Shown here one piece after another: positions 54,147-63,021 of a stretch of 64,000 bases of DNA (its first letter is position 1; each line of letters starts with the position of its first letter). This DNA is from Burkholderia sp. GAS332 (GTDB lineage: Bacteria; Pseudomonadota; Gammaproteobacteria; Burkholderiales; Burkholderiaceae): assembly GCA_900142905.1 (NCBI GenBank), contig FSRV01000002.1:1240001-1304000 (forward strand), given 5' to 3'. The notes under the pieces are model-generated. The model ran no database searches. It worked only from the letters and a program-made list of their open reading frames with translations, and was not told the DNA's origin. The position numbers and the translations under genes are program-made.

Positions 54147-57100
54147 TTGAAAAAGTATGTGTTGGGACGGTGGCTGATTCTGGCCGCCGTGGTGCTGGCG
54201 ATCGCGGCCTTTGTGATGCTGACAGTAAGCTCACAGGATCTGGAAGGCTGGTTCGTGAAATACCGGCTTGTATTTGCCGGCGTGGCGCTTGCCGTTCTGG
54301 CGTTGCTCGCGATGGCCTTTCCCAGACGTCCGCAGATTCGACTTGCCATGCAGCAGGCATCGAATGAGCAAGGACTGGAACCGCCCAAACCTGTCGACAA
54401 TGCTGCGGCAACGGCACGCGCAAGCGGCGCTTCGGCGGTTGCTCGCGCGCGAGCGCTGCGCTTCGAGCTGCGGCAGATCCGTCGATTCGGTTGGGCGTAC
54501 GATCGCCCGTGGCTGCTTCTCACCGGGAGTGACACCGTAATTGGCCGATTGCTGCCGGAGCTGGCCGGAAACTGCTGGCTTGTCACCGATGACGTCGTGC
54601 TGTTGTGGAGCAAGACCGGCGCCGACGGGCAACCGGATGCCGACTGGCTGAAACAGCTGTACCGACTGCGTCGCCGCCGACCGGTGGATGCCGTCGTGCT
54701 GACCGTTGACGGCGCCGCGGATCTGCCTGCGCAGCGTCGTGGCGCCAGTGCGTCGAGCGTGAACCTGGCGCGCATCGCCGACACGCTGCGCTGGGCCGCT
54801 CCTGTCTACGTGCTCGACATCGCGGACACTGACCATGTCGCTAACGCTAATACGCCGGTGACCGGTTGCGAATTCCCGCGCAATGCCGATACCATTGCAA
54901 TTGAAGCCGCGTTGCAGACAGTACGCTTGCGTCTTGCCGCTCGCAGTGTCGCGCAACTGAGCCGCAACTTCCGCGACCGCTATGCGGCGAACCTGTCGGA
55001 GCGACTCGACACGCGCAGCGGACCGCTTGCCAGATGGATCGCCGGTCTGTCTGGGGGACGGTATCGCCAGCAGCTGGTCAGCGGCGCATTCTTTGCGCCA
55101 TACCCTATGCCCGCTACCGGCCGCGACAAGAATGCACCGACCAGCGCTGACCTGTCCTTGTGGCAGTACATCGGCGACGCAGCGCAAGCGATCTCCGGCC
55201 GCCGCATTGGCTGGCATCCGGTAACGGTGTTCTCGATCGTCGCGTTCACGGCTATCGGGGTGTGGACCGCCGGCATGCTGATTTCCGGCCTGTCGAACAC
55301 GCGCGAACTGCACCTCACGAGGCAAGCGCTCCACACCCTGGACACAGCTCCCGATTCCGCCGCCCGCCTGCATGGGCTGCTGGCGCTGCAGCAGCGCATC
55401 GATCTCTACGAAGATCGCACGCAGCACCACACGCCGCTATTGACGCGCTTCGGCCTGAACCGCGATCGCGAGGTACTCGCGGCGTTGTGGCAGCCGTATG
55501 CCCGGGCAAGCCGCAGCGTTCTCGTCACGCCGGTCCAGCAGAACCTCGAAGCCTCCCTGGTCGACCTCAGCCAGATGCAGACCGAACATGTCGACGACCG
55601 GACCAACCAGCTTGCACTCGACGGCCACAAGGCGCTCAAAACCTACTTGATGCTGGCCGAACCCAGCCGCGCCGACGCAGCGTTCATGACGCCGCTCCTC
55701 ACCCGCTACTGGAGCACGAACGCGAACCTGCCGACCGGCGAGAAACTCGACCTCTCCGAGCGCTTGCTTGGCTTCTACGCCCAGCACCTGAGGGCGCATG
55801 AAGACTGGCGCATCCAGCCACGCCGGGATTTGGTCAACTCATCGCGCCAGACGCTGCTTGCGGTGATCGGCGTGAAGAACTCCGAAGACACGATTTACCA
55901 AGGCGTTCTCGACAGGGTGGGCAACCGCTACCCCGACCAGACGCTCGCGTCCCTCACGGCAGGCACCGACACGCGCGGACTGCTGCGCACGTCAGCGTCC
56001 GTATCGGGCGTCTTCACCCGGCAAGCCTACGAGGGCACCATCGCCGCAGCCATCGACGAAGCCGCGAAGCGCAACGAAGCGGCGAGCGACTGGGTGCTGG
56101 CCAACAATTCGCAACGCCAGGAGCCGGGACAATCGGCCGATGACATGAGGTCGTCTCTCACCAGCCGCTACTTCGAGGATTACACCGACCACTGGCTGGG
56201 CCTCATGAACACGCTGCAGTGGGAGCCAGCGCCGACGCTGCCATCCGCGATTGGGCAACTAAAACTGATGGCCGACGCGCGGCAGTCGCCGGTGATCGCA
56301 CTAATGAAGTCGCTCGAGTATCAGGGCGGAGCGGGGGCGCTGAAAGCGTCGCTGTCGGACACGCTGGTGGACAAGGCACAGCACGTCTTCGCCGGCAAGG
56401 TCGAGGGCCCGGAGACGGCCACGCCCGATCCGGCCGGGCCACTTGGAGCGTCATTCGGTCCGGTGCTGCGCCTGATTGGTGACACCGGCGCACAGGGCAA
56501 TGCCAATAGCGGCGCGAACCGCGACCTCAGCCTGCAACGCTTCATGGAGCGTGTCACCGCTTTGCGCCTGAAGCTGCAGCAGATCAATGACGGCCCTGAT
56601 TCCGACGCCCAGGCAAGACAGGTTGCGCAGTCGCTCTTCCAGGGCAACGGCTCGGAGCTGGCCGACACCCAGGCCTACGCGCAACTGATCGCCGCGAGTC
56701 TCGGCGCGCAATGGGCGGGCATGGGCGATGCGCTCTTCGTGCGGCCTGTCGTTCAGGCAACGCAAACGGTGCTGCAACCGGCCCAGGCCAGCCTGAACGA
56801 GGCATGGCGGCAAACCATCGTCGCGACGTGGAACCGCTCGTTTGCCGGACGCTACCCGTTCGCTAATACGGACAACGATGCGTCCCTCCCCGAACTCGCG
56901 CGTTTCCTGCGCCCGCAGGGTGGGTTGATCGGTGCGTTCCTTGGTTCGCAACTCGCGGGCGTGCTCGAATTGCAGGGTGACCAGTGGGTGCCGGTGGCCA
57001 CAGGCAACGCGACGTTGACGTTCGATCCCAACTTCCTCAAGGCGCTGAACACGCTGCAGCGCATCGCGGGCCATCTGCTTGCACAGGGCGAGCCGCAATA

Positions 57101-57812
57101 TCGCTTCGACTTCAAGCCGGTGCCGACGGCAGGCGTGACCGATACCGTGTTCGCGCTCGACGGCCAGAACCTGCACTACTACAACCAGCAGGAAACCTGG
57201 GAGGCGCTGACCTGGCCGTCGAACAATTCGCAGGGCCTCGGCACACGTCTGCAATGGCAGACGGAGAAGGCCGGTACCAACAAGAGCTTTGAGTTTGGTG
57301 GCCGTTGGGGGTTGGTGCGAATGCTCGAGCGAGCCCAGGTCCAGCCGGTCGATAGTGCAACGTTCCAGCTGACATGGCGGGCCGCGCCGGACACGCGTGC
57401 ACCGAAGACTGCGCAGGCACCGAAGCCAGCGTCCGCGTCGTCTGCGGCCGGCGCGTCGGCAATCGTGAGCGTCGATGGCGAAGAGGATGACGACACCAGT
57501 GATCCGTTTTTTGTTGGCGCCAGACGTCTCGATACCCTGACCACGCAAGGTCCGCTCACGCCGGCTTCGCAGGATCTTACTATTCCCCTGAGCTTCGTGA
57601 TGCGCACGGACGTAGGCAAGGGGCCGCTGGAACTGCTGGCGCTGCGCAACTTCGCGCTTCCGACACGCATCTTCGCAGGCAAAGGTACGGTTGCCGCAGC
57701 CGGCGTTAGAAGGACCGCGCAGGCTGAGGGTCCGCCACCGTTGCCTAGGGCAATGCTCGACGCGGCGAAGCACGCTGAAACGCCGCTCCCTGGTGGATTG
57801 AATCCGCTGTGA
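54147..57812 (+). CDS. tssM: T6SS membrane complex protein TssM (IcmF)
   Basis: 1221-aa inner-membrane protein that spans the envelope and binds TssJ. It starts at a TTG with GAAGGAAAC upstream. Two N-terminal helices (about 7-26, 37-56), a cytoplasmic NTPase-like domain, a third helix (about 366-388) and a large periplasmic region with the usual C-terminal beta domain. The P-loop region reads PWLLLTGSDTVIGRLLPEL and lacks the GxxGxGKT residues, so nucleotide binding is unlikely. Variants without Walker A are known in other T6SS. It ends 37 bp before tssA. Confidence 0.94.
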   Translation: MKKYVLGRWLILAAVVLAIAAFVMLTVSSQDLEGWFVKYRLVFAGVALAVLALLAMAFPRRPQIRLAMQQASNEQGLEPPKPVDNAAATARASGASAVARARALRFELRQIRRFGWAYDRPWLLLTGSDTVIGRLLPELAGNCWLVTDDVVLLWSKTGADGQPDADWLKQLYRLRRRRPVDAVVLTVDGAADLPAQRRGASASSVNLARIADTLRWAAPVYVLDIADTDHVANANTPVTGCEFPRNADTIAIEAALQTVRLRLAARSVAQLSRNFRDRYAANLSERLDTRSGPLARWIAGLSGGRYRQQLVSGAFFAPYPMPATGRDKNAPTSADLSLWQYIGDAAQAISGRRIGWHPVTVFSIVAFTAIGVWTAGMLISGLSNTRELHLTRQALHTLDTAPDSAARLHGLLALQQRIDLYEDRTQHHTPLLTRFGLNRDREVLAALWQPYARASRSVLVTPVQQNLEASLVDLSQMQTEHVDDRTNQLALDGHKALKTYLMLAEPSRADAAFMTPLLTRYWSTNANLPTGEKLDLSERLLGFYAQHLRAHEDWRIQPRRDLVNSSRQTLLAVIGVKNSEDTIYQGVLDRVGNRYPDQTLASLTAGTDTRGLLRTSASVSGVFTRQAYEGTIAAAIDEAAKRNEAASDWVLANNSQRQEPGQSADDMRSSLTSRYFEDYTDHWLGLMNTLQWEPAPTLPSAIGQLKLMADARQSPVIALMKSLEYQGGAGALKASLSDTLVDKAQHVFAGKVEGPETATPDPAGPLGASFGPVLRLIGDTGAQGNANSGANRDLSLQRFMERVTALRLKLQQINDGPDSDAQARQVAQSLFQGNGSELADTQAYAQLIAASLGAQWAGMGDALFVRPVVQATQTVLQPAQASLNEAWRQTIVATWNRSFAGRYPFANTDNDASLPELARFLRPQGGLIGAFLGSQLAGVLELQGDQWVPVATGNATLTFDPNFLKALNTLQRIAGHLLAQGEPQYRFDFKPVPTAGVTDTVFALDGQNLHYYNQQETWEALTWPSNNSQGLGTRLQWQTEKAGTNKSFEFGGRWGLVRMLERAQVQPVDSATFQLTWRAAPDTRAPKTAQAPKPASASSAAGASAIVSVDGEEDDDTSDPFFVGARRLDTLTTQGPLTPASQDLTIPLSFVMRTDVGKGPLELLALRNFALPTRIFAGKGTVAAAGVRRTAQAEGPPPLPRAMLDAAKHAETPLPGGLNPL

Positions 57813-57849
57813 GACCAGACCACGCTGCTTCGCTGGGATACCGCCCCTT

Positions 57850-59424
57850 ATGCTAACGAACCTCCTCAGCGCGCTGTTCGGCGCACGCCCGCCCTCTGAC
57901 CTGGCCCGGTCGACACAGGGGCGCTGGGATGACTGGCTGCGCCCCGTCAGCGAGGGCGCGCCGACCGGCGCCGACCCCGGCTATGACGACGACTTCCTCG
58001 CGATCAAGGAAGAAGTTGCAAAACTTTCGGATGTCGACGATACGCTGATCGTCGACATCGCCGAGCGCTTGCTCAAGCAAAGCGCGAAGGATGTACGCGT
58101 TGCCGTCTACTACGTTTATGGGCGCATGCGTCGCGACGGCGCGGAAGGCGTCGCATCGGGCTTCGAACTGCTCTCGGCGCTCGTTGATCGCTTCGGCGAC
58201 GCGCTGATGCCGGCCCGCGCCGAAACTCGCAAGGCCGCGCTCGAATGGCTCGCGGGCGGGACCTTTGCTGACCGGCTCGACCGCGTGCAGGGACTCTCTG
58301 ACGGACTGCTTGAGCGCACGCTGTCGGCGCTCGCGCTGATCACCGAGCGCACGGCGCAATGGCCCGCGGCAGCTCGTCCTGAATTGGATCCGTTGTTTCG
58401 CCGCTTCGAAAGCCGCGTGGAAACACCGCTACCGTCGGTGGGCGCAAACAGTGGCCCCTCCTCAGGCGGCGCATCGGCCACTACGCTGCCAGCGGCCGCC
58501 GAAATCTCTTCCACCCGCGAGCTGCTCGACCGTGCACGGCAGATGGCGCAGTTCCTGCGCGACCAGCCGCAGGGCTATCTCGCCGCCTACCGCCTGATGC
58601 GCTGCGTGCGCTGGGATACGCTCACCGAAGTGCCACCGCACGAAGTCAGCGGCAAGACACGGCTCGTCGCGCCGCGCGCCGAACTGCGCGCGAACCTTAA
58701 ACGCCTGATGCTGCAGAAGCAGTGGCCGGAACTGCTGGACCGCGTCGAGGCCGCCTTCGCCGAAGGCGCGAATCACTTCTGGCTAGATCTGCAGTACTAC
58801 GCGTTCAGTGCGCAGGAGCGTGCCGGCGGTGAATACGCGCAGATCCGCGAACTCGTTGCCACCGACTGCGCGCTAATGCTCGAACGTCTGCCTGGCCTGG
58901 ACCAACTGGCGTTTTCAGATGGCTCGCCCTTCGCCGATGACGCGACGCTCGAATGGATTGCACGCTACGCCACGGTACGTGACGTAGAGCGGGGCGAGGC
59001 CGTCGTGCCCGTGAGCGTATCGTCAGTCAACACCGATTGGGCCGAAACCGAAGCCCAGGCGTTCGATCTTGCCTCGCAGGAGGGATTGGACGCCGCCTTT
59101 GCCTGGCTGCAACGCTTGCCCGCCCAGGATGGCGAACGCGACCGCTTCGTGCGGCATCTGGTGATGGCGCGCGTGGCCGAGCGCGCTGAGCGTCCGGACA
59201 CGGCACTGCATCTGCTGTCGACGCTCGATATCGCCGCGCAGCGCTTCCAGCTTGCTGCCTGGGAGCCGTCGCTGGCGTTCGAAACCAAACACCACTTGCT
59301 GCGCCTGCTGAAGATCCGGATGAATCGCAAGGAAGCGGACAAGCCCGCGCTTGCGACTCGCATCGATGCGCTGATGGGCGAGCTGACGGCGATCGATCCG
59401 GCACGAGCCGTGACGCTCGCGTGA
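57850..59424 (+). CDS. tssA: T6SS protein TssA
   Basis: 524-aa protein with an N-terminal ImpA domain (residues about 20-150, WLRPVSEGAPTGADPGYDDDF) and a C-terminal VasJ-type region (about 215-510). TssA proteins prime baseplate and sheath assembly and may cap the distal end. The Ser/Ala/Gly-rich linker near 200-220 separates the domains. The gene is followed by tssF after 34 bp. Confidence 0.93.
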   Translation: MLTNLLSALFGARPPSDLARSTQGRWDDWLRPVSEGAPTGADPGYDDDFLAIKEEVAKLSDVDDTLIVDIAERLLKQSAKDVRVAVYYVYGRMRRDGAEGVASGFELLSALVDRFGDALMPARAETRKAALEWLAGGTFADRLDRVQGLSDGLLERTLSALALITERTAQWPAAARPELDPLFRRFESRVETPLPSVGANSGPSSGGASATTLPAAAEISSTRELLDRARQMAQFLRDQPQGYLAAYRLMRCVRWDTLTEVPPHEVSGKTRLVAPRAELRANLKRLMLQKQWPELLDRVEAAFAEGANHFWLDLQYYAFSAQERAGGEYAQIRELVATDCALMLERLPGLDQLAFSDGSPFADDATLEWIARYATVRDVERGEAVVPVSVSSVNTDWAETEAQAFDLASQEGLDAAFAWLQRLPAQDGERDRFVRHLVMARVAERAERPDTALHLLSTLDIAAQRFQLAAWEPSLAFETKHHLLRLLKIRMNRKEADKPALATRIDALMGELTAIDPARAVTLA

Positions 59425-59458
59425 GCGGTATAGATAGCGAGATCGAGAGACAGAGCCA

Positions 59459-61282
59459 ATGAGCAACGCGACCCAGGACAACGAAATCCTTCGCTACTAT
59501 GAAGCGGAAATGCGCTACCTGCGCGAGGCGGGCAAGGAATTCGCCCAAGCGTTCCCGGACCGCGCGCGCATGCTGAACATCGATCGCATCGGTGAGCGCG
59601 ACCCGCACGTCGAACGACTGTTCGAAGGCTTCGCGTTCCTGATGGGTCGCCTGCGCCACAAGCTTGACGACGAACTGCCCGAGCTAACCGAAGGGCTGGT
59701 GAGCATGCTATGGCCGCACTACCTGCGCATGATTCCGTCGCTATCGATTCTCGAACTGAGTCCTGCCGACGGCGCGCTGCAGAAGCACGAAACGCTTGCG
59801 GCCGGACTTGAGGTCACGTCCGACCGGATCCCGGTGGGACCATCGTCGGGCGCGGACGAGGGGGGCATCGAATGCATCTACCGGACCACGCAGGAAGTGG
59901 ACCTCTATCCACTGCACCTGAGTGAAGCGAACGCCTACGCGCGCGAGGACGGCCGTTCGGTGCTGCGTTTGCGACTCGAGGTGCAGCCCCAGGCGCGGCG
60001 CGAGCAACTGGAAGTGCCGCGCCTGCGCCTGTTCCTGAACGCCGACCGGCCTGTTGCGCTCGCGCTGTACGCCGCGCTCATCGCCGAGCCAGTGGCGATC
60101 AACGTCCGTGTTCCCGGCTATCCTGCGGATCGTCCCGGCATGCCGCAGCCGATGCCGGGCCTACACCTCGAACCGGCGGGTTTTGCCGCGGACGAACGCC
60201 TGTGGCCGAAGGCGGACAACGCGTTCGGCGGTTACCAGTTGCTGCTCGAATACTTCACGTTTCCTGAGAAGTTCATGTTCGTGGACCTGCTGGGTCTGGA
60301 CATGCAGGCCATCCCGCAGGATGCGCCGTATTTCGATGTCGAAGTCGTACTGGAGAAGCCCTATCCGGACGACATACGTTTCTCGGCCAAGAATGTGCGC
60401 CTCTTCTGCACGCCGATCATCAATCTGTTTCAACTGGAAGCGAACCCGATCGTCGCCACCCAGTACGAAACTGAATACCGTGTCTACGCGGCCGAGCAGC
60501 ACGGGGACAATGTCGACGTGTATTCGGTCGATACCATTCAGGGCCTTGAGGCTGGCTCAGGCCGGCGCTTCGAATACGCGCCGTTCGCATCGTTCCGTCA
60601 TCGTGGCGGCATGCTGCGTCACGAAATGCCTGAACGGTATTTCCACACGCGCGTACGGCGCGGGCCATCGGGACGGTTCGACACATGGGTGGTCCTCGGC
60701 GGCCACGCCTGGGAGCATCACGCGACACTGCCGAAGGAAACCCTGTCGCTGTCGGTGACAGGCACCAACGGGATGGTGCCGCGCAAGGCCCTGCGCGAAG
60801 CGGGCATCACCCGCATGCGCAGCGGTTTTACGAACATCGGCTCGGTACGCAACCTGACTGCGCCGACGCTGCCGGTTTACCCGCCAACCGGCGACCGCTT
60901 CCAGTGGCGCGTGCTGTCGCATCTCGCGCCGAATTACCTGTCGCTACTGAACCCGGAAATCCTGCGCGGCTCGCTCGCGCTGTACGACTGGAGCGAGGGC
61001 GAGCTGAACAGACGCCGCATCGACGCTATCACCGATGTACAGCACCGATTGCTGCAAAAGCTCGTGAAGGGCGGACTGCAGCGCGGCGTCGAGATCGAGG
61101 TGACGCTCGACAGCCACCGGTTTGCCGGCGACGGCGACATCGAACTGTTTGGCGGGATGCTGAACCGTTTCCTCGGGCTGTACGCGACGCTGAACCTGTT
61201 CACGAAGCTAGTTGTCGTGTCGCAGCCGACCGGTCGCCGTATCGAATGGCCTGATACGAAGGGCGAAGGAGCACCGTTTTGA
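59459..61282 (+). CDS. tssF: T6SS baseplate protein TssF
   Basis: 607-aa wedge protein. The N-terminal YYEAEMRYLREAGKEFAQAFP (about 11-31) and the DPHVERLFEGFAFLMGRLRHKLDDELPELTEGLV block are the family signature. It overlaps tssG by 4 bp (ATG at 61279 within the last codons), as in most T6SS clusters. With TssG and TssE it forms the baseplate wedge. Confidence 0.96.
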   Translation: MSNATQDNEILRYYEAEMRYLREAGKEFAQAFPDRARMLNIDRIGERDPHVERLFEGFAFLMGRLRHKLDDELPELTEGLVSMLWPHYLRMIPSLSILELSPADGALQKHETLAAGLEVTSDRIPVGPSSGADEGGIECIYRTTQEVDLYPLHLSEANAYAREDGRSVLRLRLEVQPQARREQLEVPRLRLFLNADRPVALALYAALIAEPVAINVRVPGYPADRPGMPQPMPGLHLEPAGFAADERLWPKADNAFGGYQLLLEYFTFPEKFMFVDLLGLDMQAIPQDAPYFDVEVVLEKPYPDDIRFSAKNVRLFCTPIINLFQLEANPIVATQYETEYRVYAAEQHGDNVDVYSVDTIQGLEAGSGRRFEYAPFASFRHRGGMLRHEMPERYFHTRVRRGPSGRFDTWVVLGGHAWEHHATLPKETLSLSVTGTNGMVPRKALREAGITRMRSGFTNIGSVRNLTAPTLPVYPPTGDRFQWRVLSHLAPNYLSLLNPEILRGSLALYDWSEGELNRRRIDAITDVQHRLLQKLVKGGLQRGVEIEVTLDSHRFAGDGDIELFGGMLNRFLGLYATLNLFTKLVVVSQPTGRRIEWPDTKGEGAPF

Positions 61283-62337
61283 ACGCACCGGACAGGGAGT
61301 TTCCGTCATACGCCGACCGGGCACTGCTGCCGGTGCTGCTCGACGACGCGACGCGGATGAATTTCTTCCGTTTCTGCGAGTTGATTGAACTGGCCGCGCC
61401 CGACAAGCCGCCGCTGGGTACGACTGATTCGCCCTCCACCGAGCCGGTGCGCTTTCGCTCGCGGGCGCGGATCGGATTTCCGAACCGCGAAATCGATGCG
61501 GTCGAATACGATCCCGATGACCCCTCGGCGCCGCCTGCGGTACGCACGACGTTTCTTGGCTTGTACGGGGTTGATGCCCGTATGCCGTCGTACTTCGTCG
61601 ACGAGATCGCGCAGAACCGGGACGGCGCAGAGCCGATGTCGGGCTTTCTTGACCTGTTCCATCACCGCGTCGTCACTCAGTACTACCGCGTGTGGCGCAA
61701 GTATCGCTATCCCGCAGGATTCAGGAGCGGGGGCACCGATGAGATTTCGCGCTACCTGCTGAGCTTTGCGGGACTCGGCATCGGCGCGCCGGAGATCGCG
61801 CAGGCAGTCGGCCCGCGCAAGCTGCTGTCGATGCTCGGGTTAGCGGGTCAAAGGACCCGCACGGCCGAAGGACTGACGGGTGTGCTGCAGCATGCGGTGC
61901 CTGATGCGCGGATCACTGTAGAGGAGTTCTATCCGGTATGGATCCGCGCCGACAGGTACACGCCGGGAGCGTTGGGTGACGGCTGCCTGCTCGGCCGCGG
62001 GTTTTATGACCGGGCGAATGCGGTGCGCGTGGTCATCACCCCACAGACGCGCGAATCGGTTCTCGGGCTGATGCCAGGGCGGACCTGTCACCGGGAACTC
62101 ATGGCATTGCTGCGCTTTTACCTGGGCTATGAGGCAAGGGCGCATCTGGAAATGCACGTCAGCGCGGAACTGATGCCTGCGCAGCAGTTGAACTCAGATC
62201 AGGTCAGCCTTGGTTACACCACCCAGTTGCCGCAGTGCTGCGGGCACGACCCTGTCGCTGGGCTCACGCGCGTGCAGCTTGGCGAGTGGACGGGTGGTAG
62301 CGAGCGACGCGCAAGCCAGGGGCGCGCGTCGCACTGA
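61279..62337 (+). CDS. tssG: T6SS baseplate protein TssG
   Basis: 352-aa wedge protein, overlapping tssF. Recognisable segments are MNFFRFCELIE, RFRSRARIGFPNREI, ARMPSYFVDEI and the LLSMLGLAGQRTRTAEGLTGVL and GYTTQLPQC stretches. Length and order are normal. The gap to tssJ is 46 bp. Confidence 0.95.
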   Translation: MNAPDREFPSYADRALLPVLLDDATRMNFFRFCELIELAAPDKPPLGTTDSPSTEPVRFRSRARIGFPNREIDAVEYDPDDPSAPPAVRTTFLGLYGVDARMPSYFVDEIAQNRDGAEPMSGFLDLFHHRVVTQYYRVWRKYRYPAGFRSGGTDEISRYLLSFAGLGIGAPEIAQAVGPRKLLSMLGLAGQRTRTAEGLTGVLQHAVPDARITVEEFYPVWIRADRYTPGALGDGCLLGRGFYDRANAVRVVITPQTRESVLGLMPGRTCHRELMALLRFYLGYEARAHLEMHVSAELMPAQQLNSDQVSLGYTTQLPQCCGHDPVAGLTRVQLGEWTGGSERRASQGRASH

Positions 62338-62383
62338 CACAGCGTTTAACGGATTGATACGGAACACATAGAGGATCAACAGG

Positions 62384-62995
62384 ATGATGCGACAGCTTCG
62401 AACCGCTGCAACGGTGTTGGCCATCCTTACCAGCGCCGGGTGTGGGGTAGGTCAGGCGGTGAAGGACAGCACGGTGGACGCAGCGAAATGGGCGTTCACG
62501 ACGCAGATTAAAACTATGAACGTGGACCTCGTCAGCCGGTCATCATTAAACGCAAATGGTGCTGGACAGTCGATGTCGACCGTGGTGCGGATTTACCAGC
62601 TGAAAACGCCGCAGGCATTCCAGCTGCTCGACTACACGCAGTTGCAGACGAATGATCTCGATGCGTTGAAGGCCGATTTGCTCGCGACCAAAGACGTCGT
62701 GCTGCGTCCTGACGCGAGCACAAGCGTCAGCGAGCCGATGAATAGCGCTGCGCAGTATGTCGGCGTGGTCGCCTTCTTCCGCAACGCCGGCAAGGATTCC
62801 ACGTGGAAGCTTGTGATCCCGAAGAAGCAGTGGAAGAACACAGACCCGGTGAAGATCGAGGCGCGCGACAACACGCTCAATCTCGTTGACGCGACGGATG
62901 ACCCGATCAGGCGCAACGCACCTCAGCAGAGCGTGCCGAACCCGCCGAAACCGAAGCCCGCGGCGGTGACGGAGTATGGAACGCAGGCGGGGTGA
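62384..62995 (+). CDS. tssJ: T6SS outer-membrane lipoprotein TssJ
   Basis: 203-aa lipoprotein that anchors TssM to the outer membrane. The lipobox LTSAGC ends at Cys20. The mature part keeps the transthyretin-like fold pattern VVRIYQLKTPQAFQLLDYTQL. A Pro-rich C-terminal tail (PQQSVPNPPKPKPAA) is an extension. Two consecutive ATGs (62384, 62387) are both possible. Last gene of the rightward T6SS arm; it converges on the NrtA-like gene 26 bp away. Confidence 0.93.
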   Translation: MMRQLRTAATVLAILTSAGCGVGQAVKDSTVDAAKWAFTTQIKTMNVDLVSRSSLNANGAGQSMSTVVRIYQLKTPQAFQLLDYTQLQTNDLDALKADLLATKDVVLRPDASTSVSEPMNSAAQYVGVVAFFRNAGKDSTWKLVIPKKQWKNTDPVKIEARDNTLNLVDATDDPIRRNAPQQSVPNPPKPKPAAVTEYGTQAG

Positions 62996-63021
62996 CGTTT
63001 AGAAAACCCGCAACCGCAACG

